Notes: generated by a model not told the origin, from the letters alone. A stretch of DNA of 19,879 bases from Candidatus Competibacteraceae bacterium (GCA_003527885.1 DPWB01000337.1:1-19879); one strand, 5' to 3'; numbered from the stretch's first letter, positions 7,810 to 15,777 are shown. Translations and numbers: made by a program.

Positions 7810-7865
7810 TCCACCGTGCTTGGCGCGCCAATCGGGTTTCCGAGACGGTCGCAAAGCACGGTGGA
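7810..7865. repeat. Long inverted repeat after the Cache gene (structured 3' region or terminator-like)
   Basis: TCCACCGTGCTT (7810-7821) pairs perfectly with AAGCACGGTGGA (7854-7865), a 12-bp stem. The 32-base loop contains the palindrome GGCGCGCC (7822-7829) and a small TCGG/CCGA hairpin (7832-7843). No T-run follows on either side, so it is not a canonical Rho-independent terminator. It may stabilise the 3' end of the Cache mRNA or be a short dispersed repeat. Confidence 0.6.
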
Positions 7866-7935
7866 TTGACACTCCACCGGTTTTCTATCCTCCGGCTTTT
7901 CCATTCCCTTGCTCCTCCCGGTAATCGATCTCGTT

Positions 7936-7941
7936 TATACT
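7936..7941 (+). promoter_or_regulatory. Candidate -10 element for the carbonic anhydrase operon
   Basis: TATACT matches TATAAT at five of six positions and lies 37 bases before the GTG start. The only -35-like sequence, TTGCTC at 7909-7914, is too far upstream (21 bases), so the promoter is tentative. Confidence 0.35.
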
Positions 7942-7978
7942 GACGCTTTCACGAGAAAGGCCCTGGCAGGAGGATGCG

Positions 7979-8503
7979 GTGATTTATTCTCTCGGCGACC
8001 GCAAGGTCGAGTTTCACGGCGAGGACTGGTTCATCGCCGATAACGCCACCGTCATCGGTTCGGTGGTGCTCAAGCAGAACGCCAGCATCTGGTTCCATGT
8101 CGTGGTGCGCGGCGACAACGACCTCATCACCATCGGCGAAAACACCAACGTTCAGGACGGTTCGGTCCTGCATACCGACCCCGGCATCCTGCTCACCCTC
8201 GGCCGGGATGTGACCGTCGGCCATCTGGCCATGCTGCACGGCTGCACCGTCGGCGATAACAGCTTGATCGGCATTAAAAGCCTGGTGATGAACCGGGCGG
8301 TGATCGGCAACAATTGCCTGATCGGCGCCAACAGCCTGATCCCGGAGGGCAAGGTCATCCCCGACGGTTCGCTGGTGATGGGTTCGCCCGGCAAGATCGT
8401 CCGCGCTTTATCGGAAGCGGAAATCGAACGTTTGCGCCAGACCGCCGGCCGCTACGTGGAGAATTTCAAGCGCTTCAAGTCCGAATTGCACCGGCAGGCT
8501 TGA
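7979..8503 (+). CDS. Gamma-class carbonic anhydrase family protein (YrdA-like hexapeptide-repeat protein)
   Basis: The 174-residue product is a left-handed beta-helix protein with repeated hexapeptide units through about 15-140 and a C-terminal helix (about 145-170). The three metal-binding histidines of gamma-carbonic anhydrases are present: His65 in LHTD, His82 in VGH and His87 in LHGC. They are contributed by neighbouring subunits of a trimer. Many members of this clade (YrdA, PaaY, CaiE relatives) have weak or unproven CO2 hydration activity, so the reaction is uncertain. The start is GTG at 7979 with AGGAGG (7968-7973) at 5 bases; an ATG at 7974 runs into a stop at once. The moxR gene starts one base after this stop, so the two are surely co-transcribed. 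Confidence 0.93.
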   Translation: MIYSLGDRKVEFHGEDWFIADNATVIGSVVLKQNASIWFHVVVRGDNDLITIGENTNVQDGSVLHTDPGILLTLGRDVTVGHLAMLHGCTVGDNSLIGIKSLVMNRAVIGNNCLIGANSLIPEGKVIPDGSLVMGSPGKIVRALSEAEIERLRQTAGRYVENFKRFKSELHRQA

Positions 8504-8504
8504 C

Positions 8505-9437
8505 GTGGCTACCGCCTTTGAAGATCGGCTGGAACTCACGGTCCACCAGGTCGGGTCCATCATTCTGGGTAAGGAGCACGCCATCCGTTTGGCCGTGGCC
8601 TGTTTGTTGGCGCGCGGCCATCTGCTGATCGAAGACCTGCCCGGCATGGGCAAGACCACTCTGGCGCACGCCTTGGCGCAAAGCCTCGGCTTGCACTACC
8701 AGCGCATCCAGTTCACCAGCGACTTGCTGCCGGCGGACATTCTCGGCGCGGCGGTCTACGAGCGTCAGCGCGAAGCCTTCGTCTTTCACCCCGGCCCGAT
8801 TTTCGCCCAATTGATTTTGGCCGATGAAATCAACCGCGCCACGCCCAAAACCCAGAGCGCGCTGCTGGAAGCGATGGAGGAGGGGCAGGTGACGATCGAA
8901 GGCGAAACCCGGCCGTTGCCGGAACCGTTTTTCGTCATCGCCACCCAGAACCCGTCCTACCAGATCGGCACCTTTCCGCTCCCTGAGTCGCAGTTGGACC
9001 GGTTTTTGATGCGGATCGAGTTGGGCTATCCCGACCCGCAGGCCGAACGGGTGCTGCTGGAGGGTGAGGATCGGCGCGATCTGCTGGCGCGCTTGCCGGT
9101 CGCGATGACGCCCGCACAGTTGCACCAGGCGCAACGGCAAGTGGGCGGCGTGCACGTCGCGCCGCCGCTGCTGGATTACGTGCAGGCGCTGCTGGCGTTT
9201 TCCCGTCAGTCCAGCCGCTTCCGGGGCGGCCTGTCGCCCCGCGCCGGCTTGGGGTTGCTGCGGGCGGCGCGGGCTTGGGCGTTGCTGCACCGGCGCGGCC
9301 ATGTCTTGCCGGAGGACGTGCAGGCCGTGTTGGCGGCGGCGGTCAGCCATCGCTTGCATCCCGGCGAAGACGGCTTGGAACAATCGCCGGCCGATCTGGT
9401 CGGGCATCTGCTGGCCTCCGTGGCGTTGCCGGCTTGA
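8505..9437 (+). CDS. MoxR-family AAA+ ATPase
   Basis: A 310-residue AAA+ ATPase of the MoxR clade, thought to act as a chaperone-like machine that activates or assembles partner proteins encoded next to it. It has Walker A LPGMGKTT (45-52), Walker B LILADEIN (103-110) with Asp107/Glu108, and a sensor-1 ATQNP (146-150). The C-terminal part is the alpha-helical lid typical of MoxR. The start is GTG at 8505, directly after the preceding stop, which implies translational coupling. Downstream are a DUF58 protein and a TgpA-like transglutaminase, the standard partner set in gammaproteobacteria. No VWA-domain gene is present, so this is the short version of the MoxR module. The substrate is unknown. 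Confidence 0.93.
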   Translation: MATAFEDRLELTVHQVGSIILGKEHAIRLAVACLLARGHLLIEDLPGMGKTTLAHALAQSLGLHYQRIQFTSDLLPADILGAAVYERQREAFVFHPGPIFAQLILADEINRATPKTQSALLEAMEEGQVTIEGETRPLPEPFFVIATQNPSYQIGTFPLPESQLDRFLMRIELGYPDPQAERVLLEGEDRRDLLARLPVAMTPAQLHQAQRQVGGVHVAPPLLDYVQALLAFSRQSSRFRGGLSPRAGLGLLRAARAWALLHRRGHVLPEDVQAVLAAAVSHRLHPGEDGLEQSPADLVGHLLASVALPA

Positions 9438-9447
9438 GCGCCGCGCG

Positions 9448-10479
9448 ATGCTGAAGGATTGGCGAAGTCGTTTCGAGGCTTGGGTGACCCGCCACCAACG
9501 ACCCGCTCACGGACCGATCCGGTTGGATCGCCGCCGCATCTACATTTTGCCGACCCGCCAGGGTTATGCTTTCGCGCTGCTGCTGTTGTTGCTGTTCTTG
9601 TGGTCGATCAATTACAGCAACAGCATGGGCTTCGCCTTTACGTTTCTGCTGACGGCGGTGGCCTTGAACACCATGTGGCAGGCGCACGACAACCTGTTGG
9701 GCCTCGTCATCCAGGGCAACGGCGCCGAGCCGGTATTCGCCGGCCAGGATGCCCGCTTCGGTTTCCGGCTGGAAAATCCGCGTCGGACGCCGCGCCACGG
9801 CATCGCCCTGCAATGGCGGGATCGGGAACCGCTGTATGTGGATGTCCCGGCGCAGAGTTCGGTGCCGGTCACCCTGGCTGTTCCCGCCGAACGGCGCGGC
9901 TGGTTGCGGCCGGGTCATGTGCGGGTCATGACCCGCTTTCCGCTCGGCTTGTTTCAGTCGTGGAGTTGGGTGGAATTCGATAGTGCCGCCTTGGTTTATC
10001 CCCGGCCTCGCGGCCGGCGACCGCTGCCGGCGGCGCTGTCGGGCACCCCGGGCAGCGGTTTGCACGAGCTGGGGGCGGGCAGCGAGGACTACGCCGGCTT
10101 TCGGCAGTATGCGCCAGGCGATTCGCCGCGCCGGATCGCCTGGAAAGCGGCGACCCGCACCGATCGGTTGTTGGTCAAACGCTTCATCGATCAGGCGCGG
10201 CCGGAACTGTGGCTCGATTGGCGGTTGCTGGGCGTCGAGAACGTGGAACCGCGCCTCGAACAGCTCTGTCAATGGGTATTGAAAGCCGAAAACGACGGCC
10301 ACGAATACGGCTTGCGGTTACCGGGTTCGAACGTTCCGCCGGCGCGCGGCGATCCCCAGCGCCGCCGCTGTCTGGAAGCGCTGGCCCTGTTCACCTATCG
10401 CGAAGATTTCCCTCGTGCCGATGACGCTGTGGAAGCCGGGAAACCGACAACGGGAAAAACCCGCCACACCGCCGGCTGA
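9448..10479 (+). CDS. DUF58 domain-containing membrane protein
   Basis: The 343-residue protein has a basic N-terminus, then two closely spaced hydrophobic helices (about 40-55 and 60-77) anchoring it in the inner membrane, then a beta-rich region and the DUF58 signature DYAGFRQYAPGDSPRRIAWK (214-233) followed by RTDRLLVKRF. DUF58 proteins occur almost always beside MoxR ATPases and have a presumed VWA-like fold. Their biochemical role is not established. The ATG at 9448 begins 10 bases after the moxR stop; an earlier in-frame start would lie deep inside moxR. Its 3' end overlaps the next gene by 59 bases, strong evidence for one transcript. Confidence 0.9.
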   Translation: MLKDWRSRFEAWVTRHQRPAHGPIRLDRRRIYILPTRQGYAFALLLLLLFLWSINYSNSMGFAFTFLLTAVALNTMWQAHDNLLGLVIQGNGAEPVFAGQDARFGFRLENPRRTPRHGIALQWRDREPLYVDVPAQSSVPVTLAVPAERRGWLRPGHVRVMTRFPLGLFQSWSWVEFDSAALVYPRPRGRRPLPAALSGTPGSGLHELGAGSEDYAGFRQYAPGDSPRRIAWKAATRTDRLLVKRFIDQARPELWLDWRLLGVENVEPRLEQLCQWVLKAENDGHEYGLRLPGSNVPPARGDPQRRRCLEALALFTYREDFPRADDAVEAGKPTTGKTRHTAG

Positions 10480-12421
10480 GCCGCTGACGCTAACGGCTCT
10501 GGTGTGGCTGCTGGCCGCATTGGGGCTGGCGGTCGCGCCGCATGCCCGGGAAATGCCGGCCTGGCTGACGGTGCTTTTTTTTGCCGTCGCAGGCTGGCGC
10601 GGCTTTCTGGCGCTGCGGGATCGACCGTTGCCGTCGCGCTGGCTGTTGCTGGTCGTGGCCGTGTTGGCCGGCGCCGGCGTGTTGATCGATTTTCGGACCT
10701 TGTTCGGCCGCGACGCGGGAGTGGCTTTGCTGGTCGCGATGACCGCCTGCAAGCTGTTGGAGACGCGCGGCTTGCGGGATGGGGTGGTGCTGGTGTTTCT
10801 CGGTTATTTGCTGGTGATGAGCAACCTGCTCTACAGCCAGGAAATTCCGATGGTCGCTTACCTGTTCGCGGTCGTCTTGGCGATGTTGGCGGCGCAGGTG
10901 ATGATCCACCGCCAGCACGCGGGGCTCGGGGCGCTGGCTCCGCTGCGGCTGGCCGGCAAGATGGCGCTGCAAGCCATCCCGGTGATGCTGATTCTGTTCA
11001 TTTTGTTCCCGCGCATTCCCGGACCGCTGTGGGGGTTGCCGAAGGATGCTTACAAGGGCCGCACCGGGTTGTCCGACGAGATGATGCCCGGCACGGTCAG
11101 CGAACTGATCAAATCCGACGCGGTGGCGTTTCGGGCGCGCTTCACCGGTCCCATCCCGCCGCCGCGCGAGCTTTACTGGCGCGGGCCGGTGCTGTGGAAT
11201 TTCGACGGCCGCCGTTGGACCGCCGGCGAGGGCGCGCCCCGAAATGCCCCGATTCCGTTTACGCCCGAAGGCGCGGCGTTGGACTACTCGGTGATTCTGG
11301 AGCCCAGCAACCGGATTTGGCTGTTCGCGCTCGATCTTCCGGCCAGTTTGCCGCCGCAAGCCGGCATGACGCCCTCGTTCCAGTTGCTGCGCCAGCAGCC
11401 GGTCAACGAGGTGTACCGTTACCCGATGCGGTCCTATCTCAAGTATCGCACCGGCGATCTGGAAGCGCCGGAACGAGCCCGCGCCCTGCGCTTGCCGTCG
11501 TGGGGCAATCGGCGGACCCGCGAGCTGGTGGCGGAATGGCGGACGCGCGATGCGCGTCCCGAAGCGCTGATGAACGCCGCGCTACTGCTGTTTCGGGAGC
11601 AGGCGTTTTATTACACCCTGACGCCGCCCTTGCTGGGCGGCGATGGCGTGGATGAATTTCTGTTCCGCACCCGCCAGGGCTTTTGCGAGCATTACGCCAG
11701 CGCGTTCGTGTTCCTGATGCGGGCGGCTGGAGTGCCGGCGCGAGTGGTGACCGGCTATCAGGGCGGGGAGCGCAATACCTTCGGCGATTATCTGATCGTT
11801 CGCCAGTCCGACGCGCACGCCTGGGCCGAGGTTTGGTTGGAAGGGCAGGGCTGGGTGCGGGTGGACCCCACCGGCGCGGTGGCGCCGAATCGGATACAGG
11901 AGGGGCTCTACGCCGCCGTGGCCGATGCCGAGAATCTGCCGTTCTTGATCCGGCGCGGCGGCGACAGCGAATGGTTGCGGCAACTGGCGATGGGTTGGGA
12001 TTCCCTGAACAATTCCTGGAATGAGTGGGTGTTGGCCTATGGGCCAGACCGGCAAAAGGAATTTCTGTCGGGATTGGGTTTCGGGCCGGTGGATTGGGCG
12101 GATATGACGATTGCGATGACGGCGGCGCTCGGCGGTTTCAGTCTGCTGGTTGCCGGATGGCGCTGGCGGAGTCAGAGTTCCCGCGATCCGGTGGTGCGGG
12201 CTTGGCAACGGTTTTGCGCTCGACTGGCCCGGCGCGGGCTGGCGCGCGACGCTCGGGAAGGACCGCTGGCGTTCGCCGAGCGCGTGGCTGTCAGCCGGCC
12301 TGAACTGGCGGGGCCGGTGCGGGAAATCGGTCGGCTTTATGCGGTGTTGCGCTATGGTCCGACCGTTTCGCTGGACCAGGTAAAACAGTTACAGCAGATG
12401 GTGAAGCGGTTGCGAGTTTGA
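10421..12421 (+). CDS. TgpA-like membrane transglutaminase-fold protein (DUF3488, transglutaminase core, DUF4129-like tail)
   Basis: A 666-residue inner-membrane protein. The N-terminal DUF3488 region (about 20-200) contains five or six hydrophobic helices. It is followed by a periplasmic transglutaminase-like domain (about 230-500) and one more helix (about 563-581), ending in a cytoplasmic DUF4129-like tail. The catalytic triad is visible: Cys422 in RQGFCEHYASAF, His466 in DAHAWAEVW and Asp482 in RVDPTGA. The family is typified by Pseudomonas TgpA, a periplasmic-facing transglutaminase reported to be important for viability; its substrates are poorly known. The ATG at 10421 is preferred over a GTG two codons earlier. 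The 59-base overlap with the DUF58 gene ties it to the gamma-CA-moxR-DUF58 operon. No clear terminator follows. Confidence 0.93.
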   Translation: MTLWKPGNRQREKPATPPAEPLTLTALVWLLAALGLAVAPHAREMPAWLTVLFFAVAGWRGFLALRDRPLPSRWLLLVVAVLAGAGVLIDFRTLFGRDAGVALLVAMTACKLLETRGLRDGVVLVFLGYLLVMSNLLYSQEIPMVAYLFAVVLAMLAAQVMIHRQHAGLGALAPLRLAGKMALQAIPVMLILFILFPRIPGPLWGLPKDAYKGRTGLSDEMMPGTVSELIKSDAVAFRARFTGPIPPPRELYWRGPVLWNFDGRRWTAGEGAPRNAPIPFTPEGAALDYSVILEPSNRIWLFALDLPASLPPQAGMTPSFQLLRQQPVNEVYRYPMRSYLKYRTGDLEAPERARALRLPSWGNRRTRELVAEWRTRDARPEALMNAALLLFREQAFYYTLTPPLLGGDGVDEFLFRTRQGFCEHYASAFVFLMRAAGVPARVVTGYQGGERNTFGDYLIVRQSDAHAWAEVWLEGQGWVRVDPTGAVAPNRIQEGLYAAVADAENLPFLIRRGGDSEWLRQLAMGWDSLNNSWNEWVLAYGPDRQKEFLSGLGFGPVDWADMTIAMTAALGGFSLLVAGWRWRSQSSRDPVVRAWQRFCARLARRGLARDAREGPLAFAERVAVSRPELAGPVREIGRLYAVLRYGPTVSLDQVKQLQQMVKRLRV

Positions 12422-12670
12422 GTCGCTATCGGGAGCGGGTAGCCTCTTCGGCGGGCGCGTTTCGGGATAAACCGTCGATGTTGCAGGGCTGGTGGACACG
12501 GTTGCCGCCGGCATACTCTGCGGCTGTCGGCAAGCAACAGAGCGACGCCCTCCCAGCCAACATGCGACTTCAATTTTGGGTGGAAGTCGGCGCTGGCTGT
12601 GGAGGCGGCGACGTCGGCTTCTCGGTGCCGCGCTTTTCCCCTCCACGCGCCCGCCGAAAAGAGCGGCGAA
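12422..12670. other. Convergent intergenic region with spaced inverted repeat
   Basis: These 249 bases lie between the convergent TgpA-like and CBS genes. I see no supportable gene. TTCGGCGGGCGCGT (12447-12460) is repeated perfectly in inverted orientation at 12645-12658, 184 bases away. In between is a small hairpin, CGACTTC (12565-12571) with GAAGTCG (12583-12589). No canonical terminator with a T-run is visible for either gene. Confidence 0.55.
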
Positions 12671-13270
12671 TCAGATGGCCATTCCGGCGCTTTCCAGTTC
12701 GGCGTAGGTCGTCGGTTGCCGCGCTGGGTTGATCGTCAGGCCCAGCCGCACGCCGATTTCCGCCAGCGAGAAAATGCCACGGATCGCCGGGATGTCGGTT
12801 TCGGGATCGATGTCCAGCACCAGCGCGTGTTGGCGACCGACTTGCCGCAAAGTCGCGACGATATCGCCGACCCGCGCGCCCAGCACGTCTTCCATCATCA
12901 GCACTTCCAGTTTCGGCCGTAAGGTCATGACATCGGAGACCAGCAAATCCTCGCGGGCACAACCGGCTTTGGCCACGATCCGGGCGGCTCTCTCGCCGTC
13001 GATGTCGCGGCTGGTCAGCACGCCCAGAATGTTATCGTCCGCGTCGCAGACCAGCAGGATGCGGACCCGCCGCTTGACCATCAAATCCACGGCCTTGCCG
13101 AGCGGCGTCGTGAGGTCGGTGGTGACGGCGGTGACTTGGCACAGGTCCGTCATCACCGAGAGCGCGGGATCGTCGGTGGTGATGCGCCGGGGTAGCTGTT
13201 GCTTGGGCCGGGCCGGGCGGATTCCCCGGTCTAGTTTCTGCAGCGAAAGCGAGCGATAAGGGTGTTTCAT
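12671..13270 (-). CDS. Tandem CBS-domain protein
   Basis: The 199-residue cytosolic protein has a basic N-terminal tail (1-37) and two CBS motifs, about 38-100 (ending in GVLTSRDIDGERAA) and about 112-178 (VSDVMTLRP through GIFSLAEIGVRLGL). CBS pairs form Bateman modules that bind adenine nucleotides or SAM and normally regulate an attached or partner protein. Here there is no catalytic domain, so it may be a free-standing sensor or regulator. The ATG at 13270 is preceded on the minus strand by AGGAG (complement of 13280-13284) at 9 bases. Upstream are a strong promoter and two palindromes. It also has a leader hairpin, CGGCT/AGCCG (13306-13320), whose CTCCT could pair with the ribosome binding site; this last point is speculative. 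The partner is unknown. Confidence 0.88.
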   Translation of the reverse strand: MKHPYRSLSLQKLDRGIRPARPKQQLPRRITTDDPALSVMTDLCQVTAVTTDLTTPLGKAVDLMVKRRVRILLVCDADDNILGVLTSRDIDGERAARIVAKAGCAREDLLVSDVMTLRPKLEVLMMEDVLGARVGDIVATLRQVGRQHALVLDIDPETDIPAIRGIFSLAEIGVRLGLTINPARQPTTYAELESAGMAI

Positions 13271-13337
13271 CAGGGCAATCTCCTGTTTTTTTAAGTATTA
13301 ACTAACGGCTAAAGGAGCCGCTTTGTTCTTAAAGGCG

Positions 13338-13367
13338 GATATATTATAAGGCATTATTGTCTGACAA
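13338..13367 (-). promoter_or_regulatory. Promoter of the CBS-domain gene
   Basis: On the minus strand, TTGTCA (complement of 13362-13367; five of six to TTGACA) is followed after 18 bases by TATATC (complement of 13338-13343). A perfect TATAAT is also present (complement of 13343-13348) but only 13 bases from TTGTCA. The A- and T-rich context contrasts with the surrounding sequence. Confidence 0.6.
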
Positions 13368-13385
13368 TAAATGCGACAAATTGTC
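13354..13385. promoter_or_regulatory. Two TTGTC/GACAA palindromes, probable operator of the CBS-domain gene
   Basis: The first dyad is TTATTGTC-T-GACAATAA (13354-13370), perfect over 8-base arms. The second is GACAA-A-TTGTC (13375-13385). Their centres are 18 bases apart. The first overlaps the -35 region of the CBS gene promoter and the second lies just upstream, a layout expected for a dimeric transcription factor. I cannot name the factor. A further TTGCT/AGCAA dyad lies at 13390-13404. Confidence 0.55.
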
Positions 13386-13525
13386 ACGTTTGCTGTTCAA
13401 GCAATAGTATCTAAAATGTGACTATCAGCGCATGAAATCAAGCGTGGGCGATAGGGTTGATCCGGTGGCGGACTCGCGGTAACGAACGGCCCAATAGGGC
13501 GGTGGACGGTACGCTTGAACGGGGT

Positions 13526-14290
13526 TCAGCGACCCGCCAGCAGCTCGCCCAGGGTGCGCGTCAGCACCACCAGATCCTGTTCGCGGGACAGAGTATGCTC
13601 ACCGTCCTTGAGCAGCAGCACCCGCACGTCGGAACCGGCCAGCCGTTCGGCGACTTGCACGCTGACCCGCCACGGCACATCGGCATCCTTCATGCCGTGG
13701 ATCAACCGCGCCGGACAGGTGATCGGCAGCGTCGGCCGGTCGAGCAGGCGATGCTGTTCCGCTTCTTCAAGCAAATTCGAGGTGATGGTGTAAGGCTCGC
13801 CGTAGGGTGACGGCAGGCAAATAACCCCCTCCCGCCGCAAGCGCTCTCGCAAATTTTCATCCAGTCGCTCCCAAAGCAAATAGTCGGTGAAGTCGGCGGC
13901 GCACGCCAGACCGAGCAGGGCGGCGATCCGCTCCGGTCGCGCCAGCGCCGTCAACAGCATCAACCAAGCTCCCATCGACGAACCGACCAGGATTTGGGGC
14001 CCGTCGCTCAGCTCGTCCAACACGGCGAGGGCTTCCCGCGCCCAGCGGCCGATAGTGCCGTCCGCGAAACGGCCGCTGGATCCGCCGTGACCGGAGTAGT
14101 CGAAACGGATGAACGCTTGGCCGCGCCCCCGACACCAACGTTCCAGCGCGGTGGCCTTGAGGCCGGTCATGTCCGAGGTGAAACCGCCCAGAAAAATCAC
14201 GCCCGGCACCGCGCCAAGACTGCGATGGTAGGCGAGCCGCGCGCCATCGGCGAGGATCAGATGGGCTGGCTTGGGTTCGAAGAGCGGCAT
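13526..14290 (-). CDS. Alpha/beta hydrolase
   Basis: The 254-residue protein has an alpha/beta-hydrolase fold. It shows FLGGFTSD near the oxyanion-hole position (33-40), RFDYSGHGGSSG (62-73), the nucleophile elbow GSSMG (103-107, Ser105), the acid in HGMKDADVPW (198-207, probably Asp202) and catalytic His232 in GEHTLSRE. No signal peptide is present, so it is cytosolic. The layout resembles serine esterases/thioesterases of the ABHD10-like group, but the substrate cannot be assigned. The ATG at 14290 follows AGGAG on the minus strand at 11 bases. It is transcribed towards the CBS gene, with a 255-base gap containing that gene's own promoter. Confidence 0.88.
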   Translation of the reverse strand: MPLFEPKPAHLILADGARLAYHRSLGAVPGVIFLGGFTSDMTGLKATALERWCRGRGQAFIRFDYSGHGGSSGRFADGTIGRWAREALAVLDELSDGPQILVGSSMGAWLMLLTALARPERIAALLGLACAADFTDYLLWERLDENLRERLRREGVICLPSPYGEPYTITSNLLEEAEQHRLLDRPTLPITCPARLIHGMKDADVPWRVSVQVAERLAGSDVRVLLLKDGEHTLSREQDLVVLTRTLGELLAGR

Positions 14291-14457
14291 GAGGCGACTT
14301 TCTCCTGATGAAGTGCGCTACAGTATTTCGTTAATGCTGGCAAAGATTGGGCCGGTCTTTGGTCCGACCGACGACGAACGGGGCCGGGAATTGAATTTGC
14401 GCGATAAAATACGACAAAAACAATGGCGCGCGATACGGCCACCCGAGGAAGCGAACG
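14291..14457. other. Divergent intergenic region between the hydrolase and the DASH-like gene
   Basis: These 167 bases must carry the promoters of two divergent genes. I see TAAAAT at 14405-14410 as a possible -10 for the plus-strand gene but no well-placed -35. GAGGAA a few bases before 14458 serves as ribosome binding site. A small plus-strand reading frame crosses the region and is not supported as a gene. Confidence 0.4.
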
Positions 14458-15777
14458 ATGACTGAACGACGTGCGATCATTTGGTTTCGCAACGATCTAC
14501 GCTTGCACGATCACGAAGTGCTGGCGTTGCTGGCCGACACCGTGCAGGTGTTGGTGCCGGTTTACTGCCTCGATCCGGCGCAATTCGAAATCCAACCCTC
14601 GGGATTTCCGCTGACCGGCCCGCTGCGGGCGCGGTTTCTGGTCGAATGTCTGGAGGATTTACGGGCGGGGCTGGAAGCGCGGGGCAGCGGTTTACATGTG
14701 GTGTTGGGCCAACCGGAAAAAGTGATTCCCGCCTTGGCGCAAACCCTGGGCGTTCGGGAAGTGTTCGCCGAGCGCGACGTGTGGGGCGAGGCGGTGAAAG
14801 TCGAGCGGCGGCTGGCTGCGGCATTGGAACCGCTGGGGGTATCGCTGCGCGGTTTCCGGGTCAGCACGCTGGTCCATCCCGATGATTTGCCCTTTCCCGC
14901 CGCCAATCTACCCGAATCCTTCGCGCAGTTTCAGGAAGCGGTGACGGTGAGCGGTGAGCCGCGCGCGCCGTTGCCGCCCTTGCAGAAGCTGCCCGCGTAT
15001 CCCGACGGCTTGGATACTCCCACCCTGGCGACCCTGGTTCAGGCGCTGGGCTTGTCCGCCGTGTCCGACCCTGGCCAACAGACCGGCTTCAAGGGTGGCG
15101 CGACCGTGGCGGTCGCGCGGCTGGAGGAGTTCGTGCAAGGGCGGCGGGCCTCCCTGGAGACGCTGCGCGGCGGCGCGGGTGAGGCCGCCGCACGGGCCGA
15201 CCGCTTCGGGCCTTGGCTGGCGCGCGGGGCGCTGTCGCCCCGGCGGATTTATCAGTACGTCAACTATTCCGGGCTGACGATGTGGGCCGGCGAACTGGCG
15301 AACGCCGCGATCAGCGAGCTGCAACGGCGGGATTTCTGCCGGTTCTTGGCGATCAAGCGCGGCGAGTGGGACGAGCAATCCGGCCGGCCGCCAGCTTGGG
15401 ACGATGAGGGGTTACGGGAGCGCTTCGAACTCTGGCGGCGGGGGGAAACCGGCGAGCCGTTCGTGGACGCCCATTTGCGCGAACTGGCGCTGACCGGCCA
15501 TCTGTCATCCTTCGGCCGGCGCTTGGTGGCCAGTTACCTCTGCCATGAGCTGGGTTTGGATTGGCGTTGGGGCGCGGCCTGGTTCGCCTCGCAACTGTTG
15601 GACGACGATCCCAGCGTCAATCTGGCGGTCTGGATGGAGGTGACCGGACGCTGGCGCGCTTTCGATCGGCCGGGCCGCTTGAATTCCGCCGAGCAGGCGG
15701 CGCACCGCGATCCCGACGGGGTTTATTGCCGCCGCTGGCTGGAAACGGCCGGAGCCGTCTCGCGGCGTTTCGGCTGA
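14458..15777 (+). CDS. Cryptochrome-DASH/photolyase family protein, divergent
   Basis: A 439-residue member of the photolyase/cryptochrome family, closest by pattern to CRY-DASH: WFRNDLRLHDHE at the N-terminus, TGPLRARFLVECLEDLR (53-69), WLARGALSPRRIY (253-265), GEPFVDAHLRELALTGHLS (332-350) and DWRWGAAWF (368-376). DASH proteins bind FAD and an antenna and repair pyrimidine dimers, mostly in single-stranded DNA. Here the FAD-phosphate motif (TSxLS in E. coli photolyase, SSKxS in DASH) reads ADRFG (247-251). The dimer-stacking Trp277 position is Arg290 and the Trp384 position is Glu394. The electron-transfer Trp382 (Trp392) and Asn378 (Asn388) positions are kept. The C-terminus is also short (DASH proteins are nearer 490). 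There are no frameshifts, so it is not an obvious pseudogene. Light-driven repair is doubtful. It converges with the sirtuin gene. Confidence 0.88.
   Translation: MTERRAIIWFRNDLRLHDHEVLALLADTVQVLVPVYCLDPAQFEIQPSGFPLTGPLRARFLVECLEDLRAGLEARGSGLHVVLGQPEKVIPALAQTLGVREVFAERDVWGEAVKVERRLAAALEPLGVSLRGFRVSTLVHPDDLPFPAANLPESFAQFQEAVTVSGEPRAPLPPLQKLPAYPDGLDTPTLATLVQALGLSAVSDPGQQTGFKGGATVAVARLEEFVQGRRASLETLRGGAGEAAARADRFGPWLARGALSPRRIYQYVNYSGLTMWAGELANAAISELQRRDFCRFLAIKRGEWDEQSGRPPAWDDEGLRERFELWRRGETGEPFVDAHLRELALTGHLSSFGRRLVASYLCHELGLDWRWGAAWFASQLLDDDPSVNLAVWMEVTGRWRAFDRPGRLNSAEQAAHRDPDGVYCRRWLETAGAVSRRFG

Noticed and set aside
12418..12732. Plus-strand reading frame of 104 codons
   Set aside because: It uses a TTG overlapping the TgpA stop, runs into the CBS gene antisense, and reads as Arg/Ser-rich shadow sequence.
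13438..13518. 8-base inverted repeat TCAAGCGT/ACGCTTGA
   Set aside because: Short, widely spaced and without T-run or other context; likely chance.
14289..14465. Small plus-strand reading frame before the DASH-like gene
   Set aside because: It lacks a ribosome binding site, has no recognisable composition or motif, and starts inside the opposite-strand hydrolase gene.
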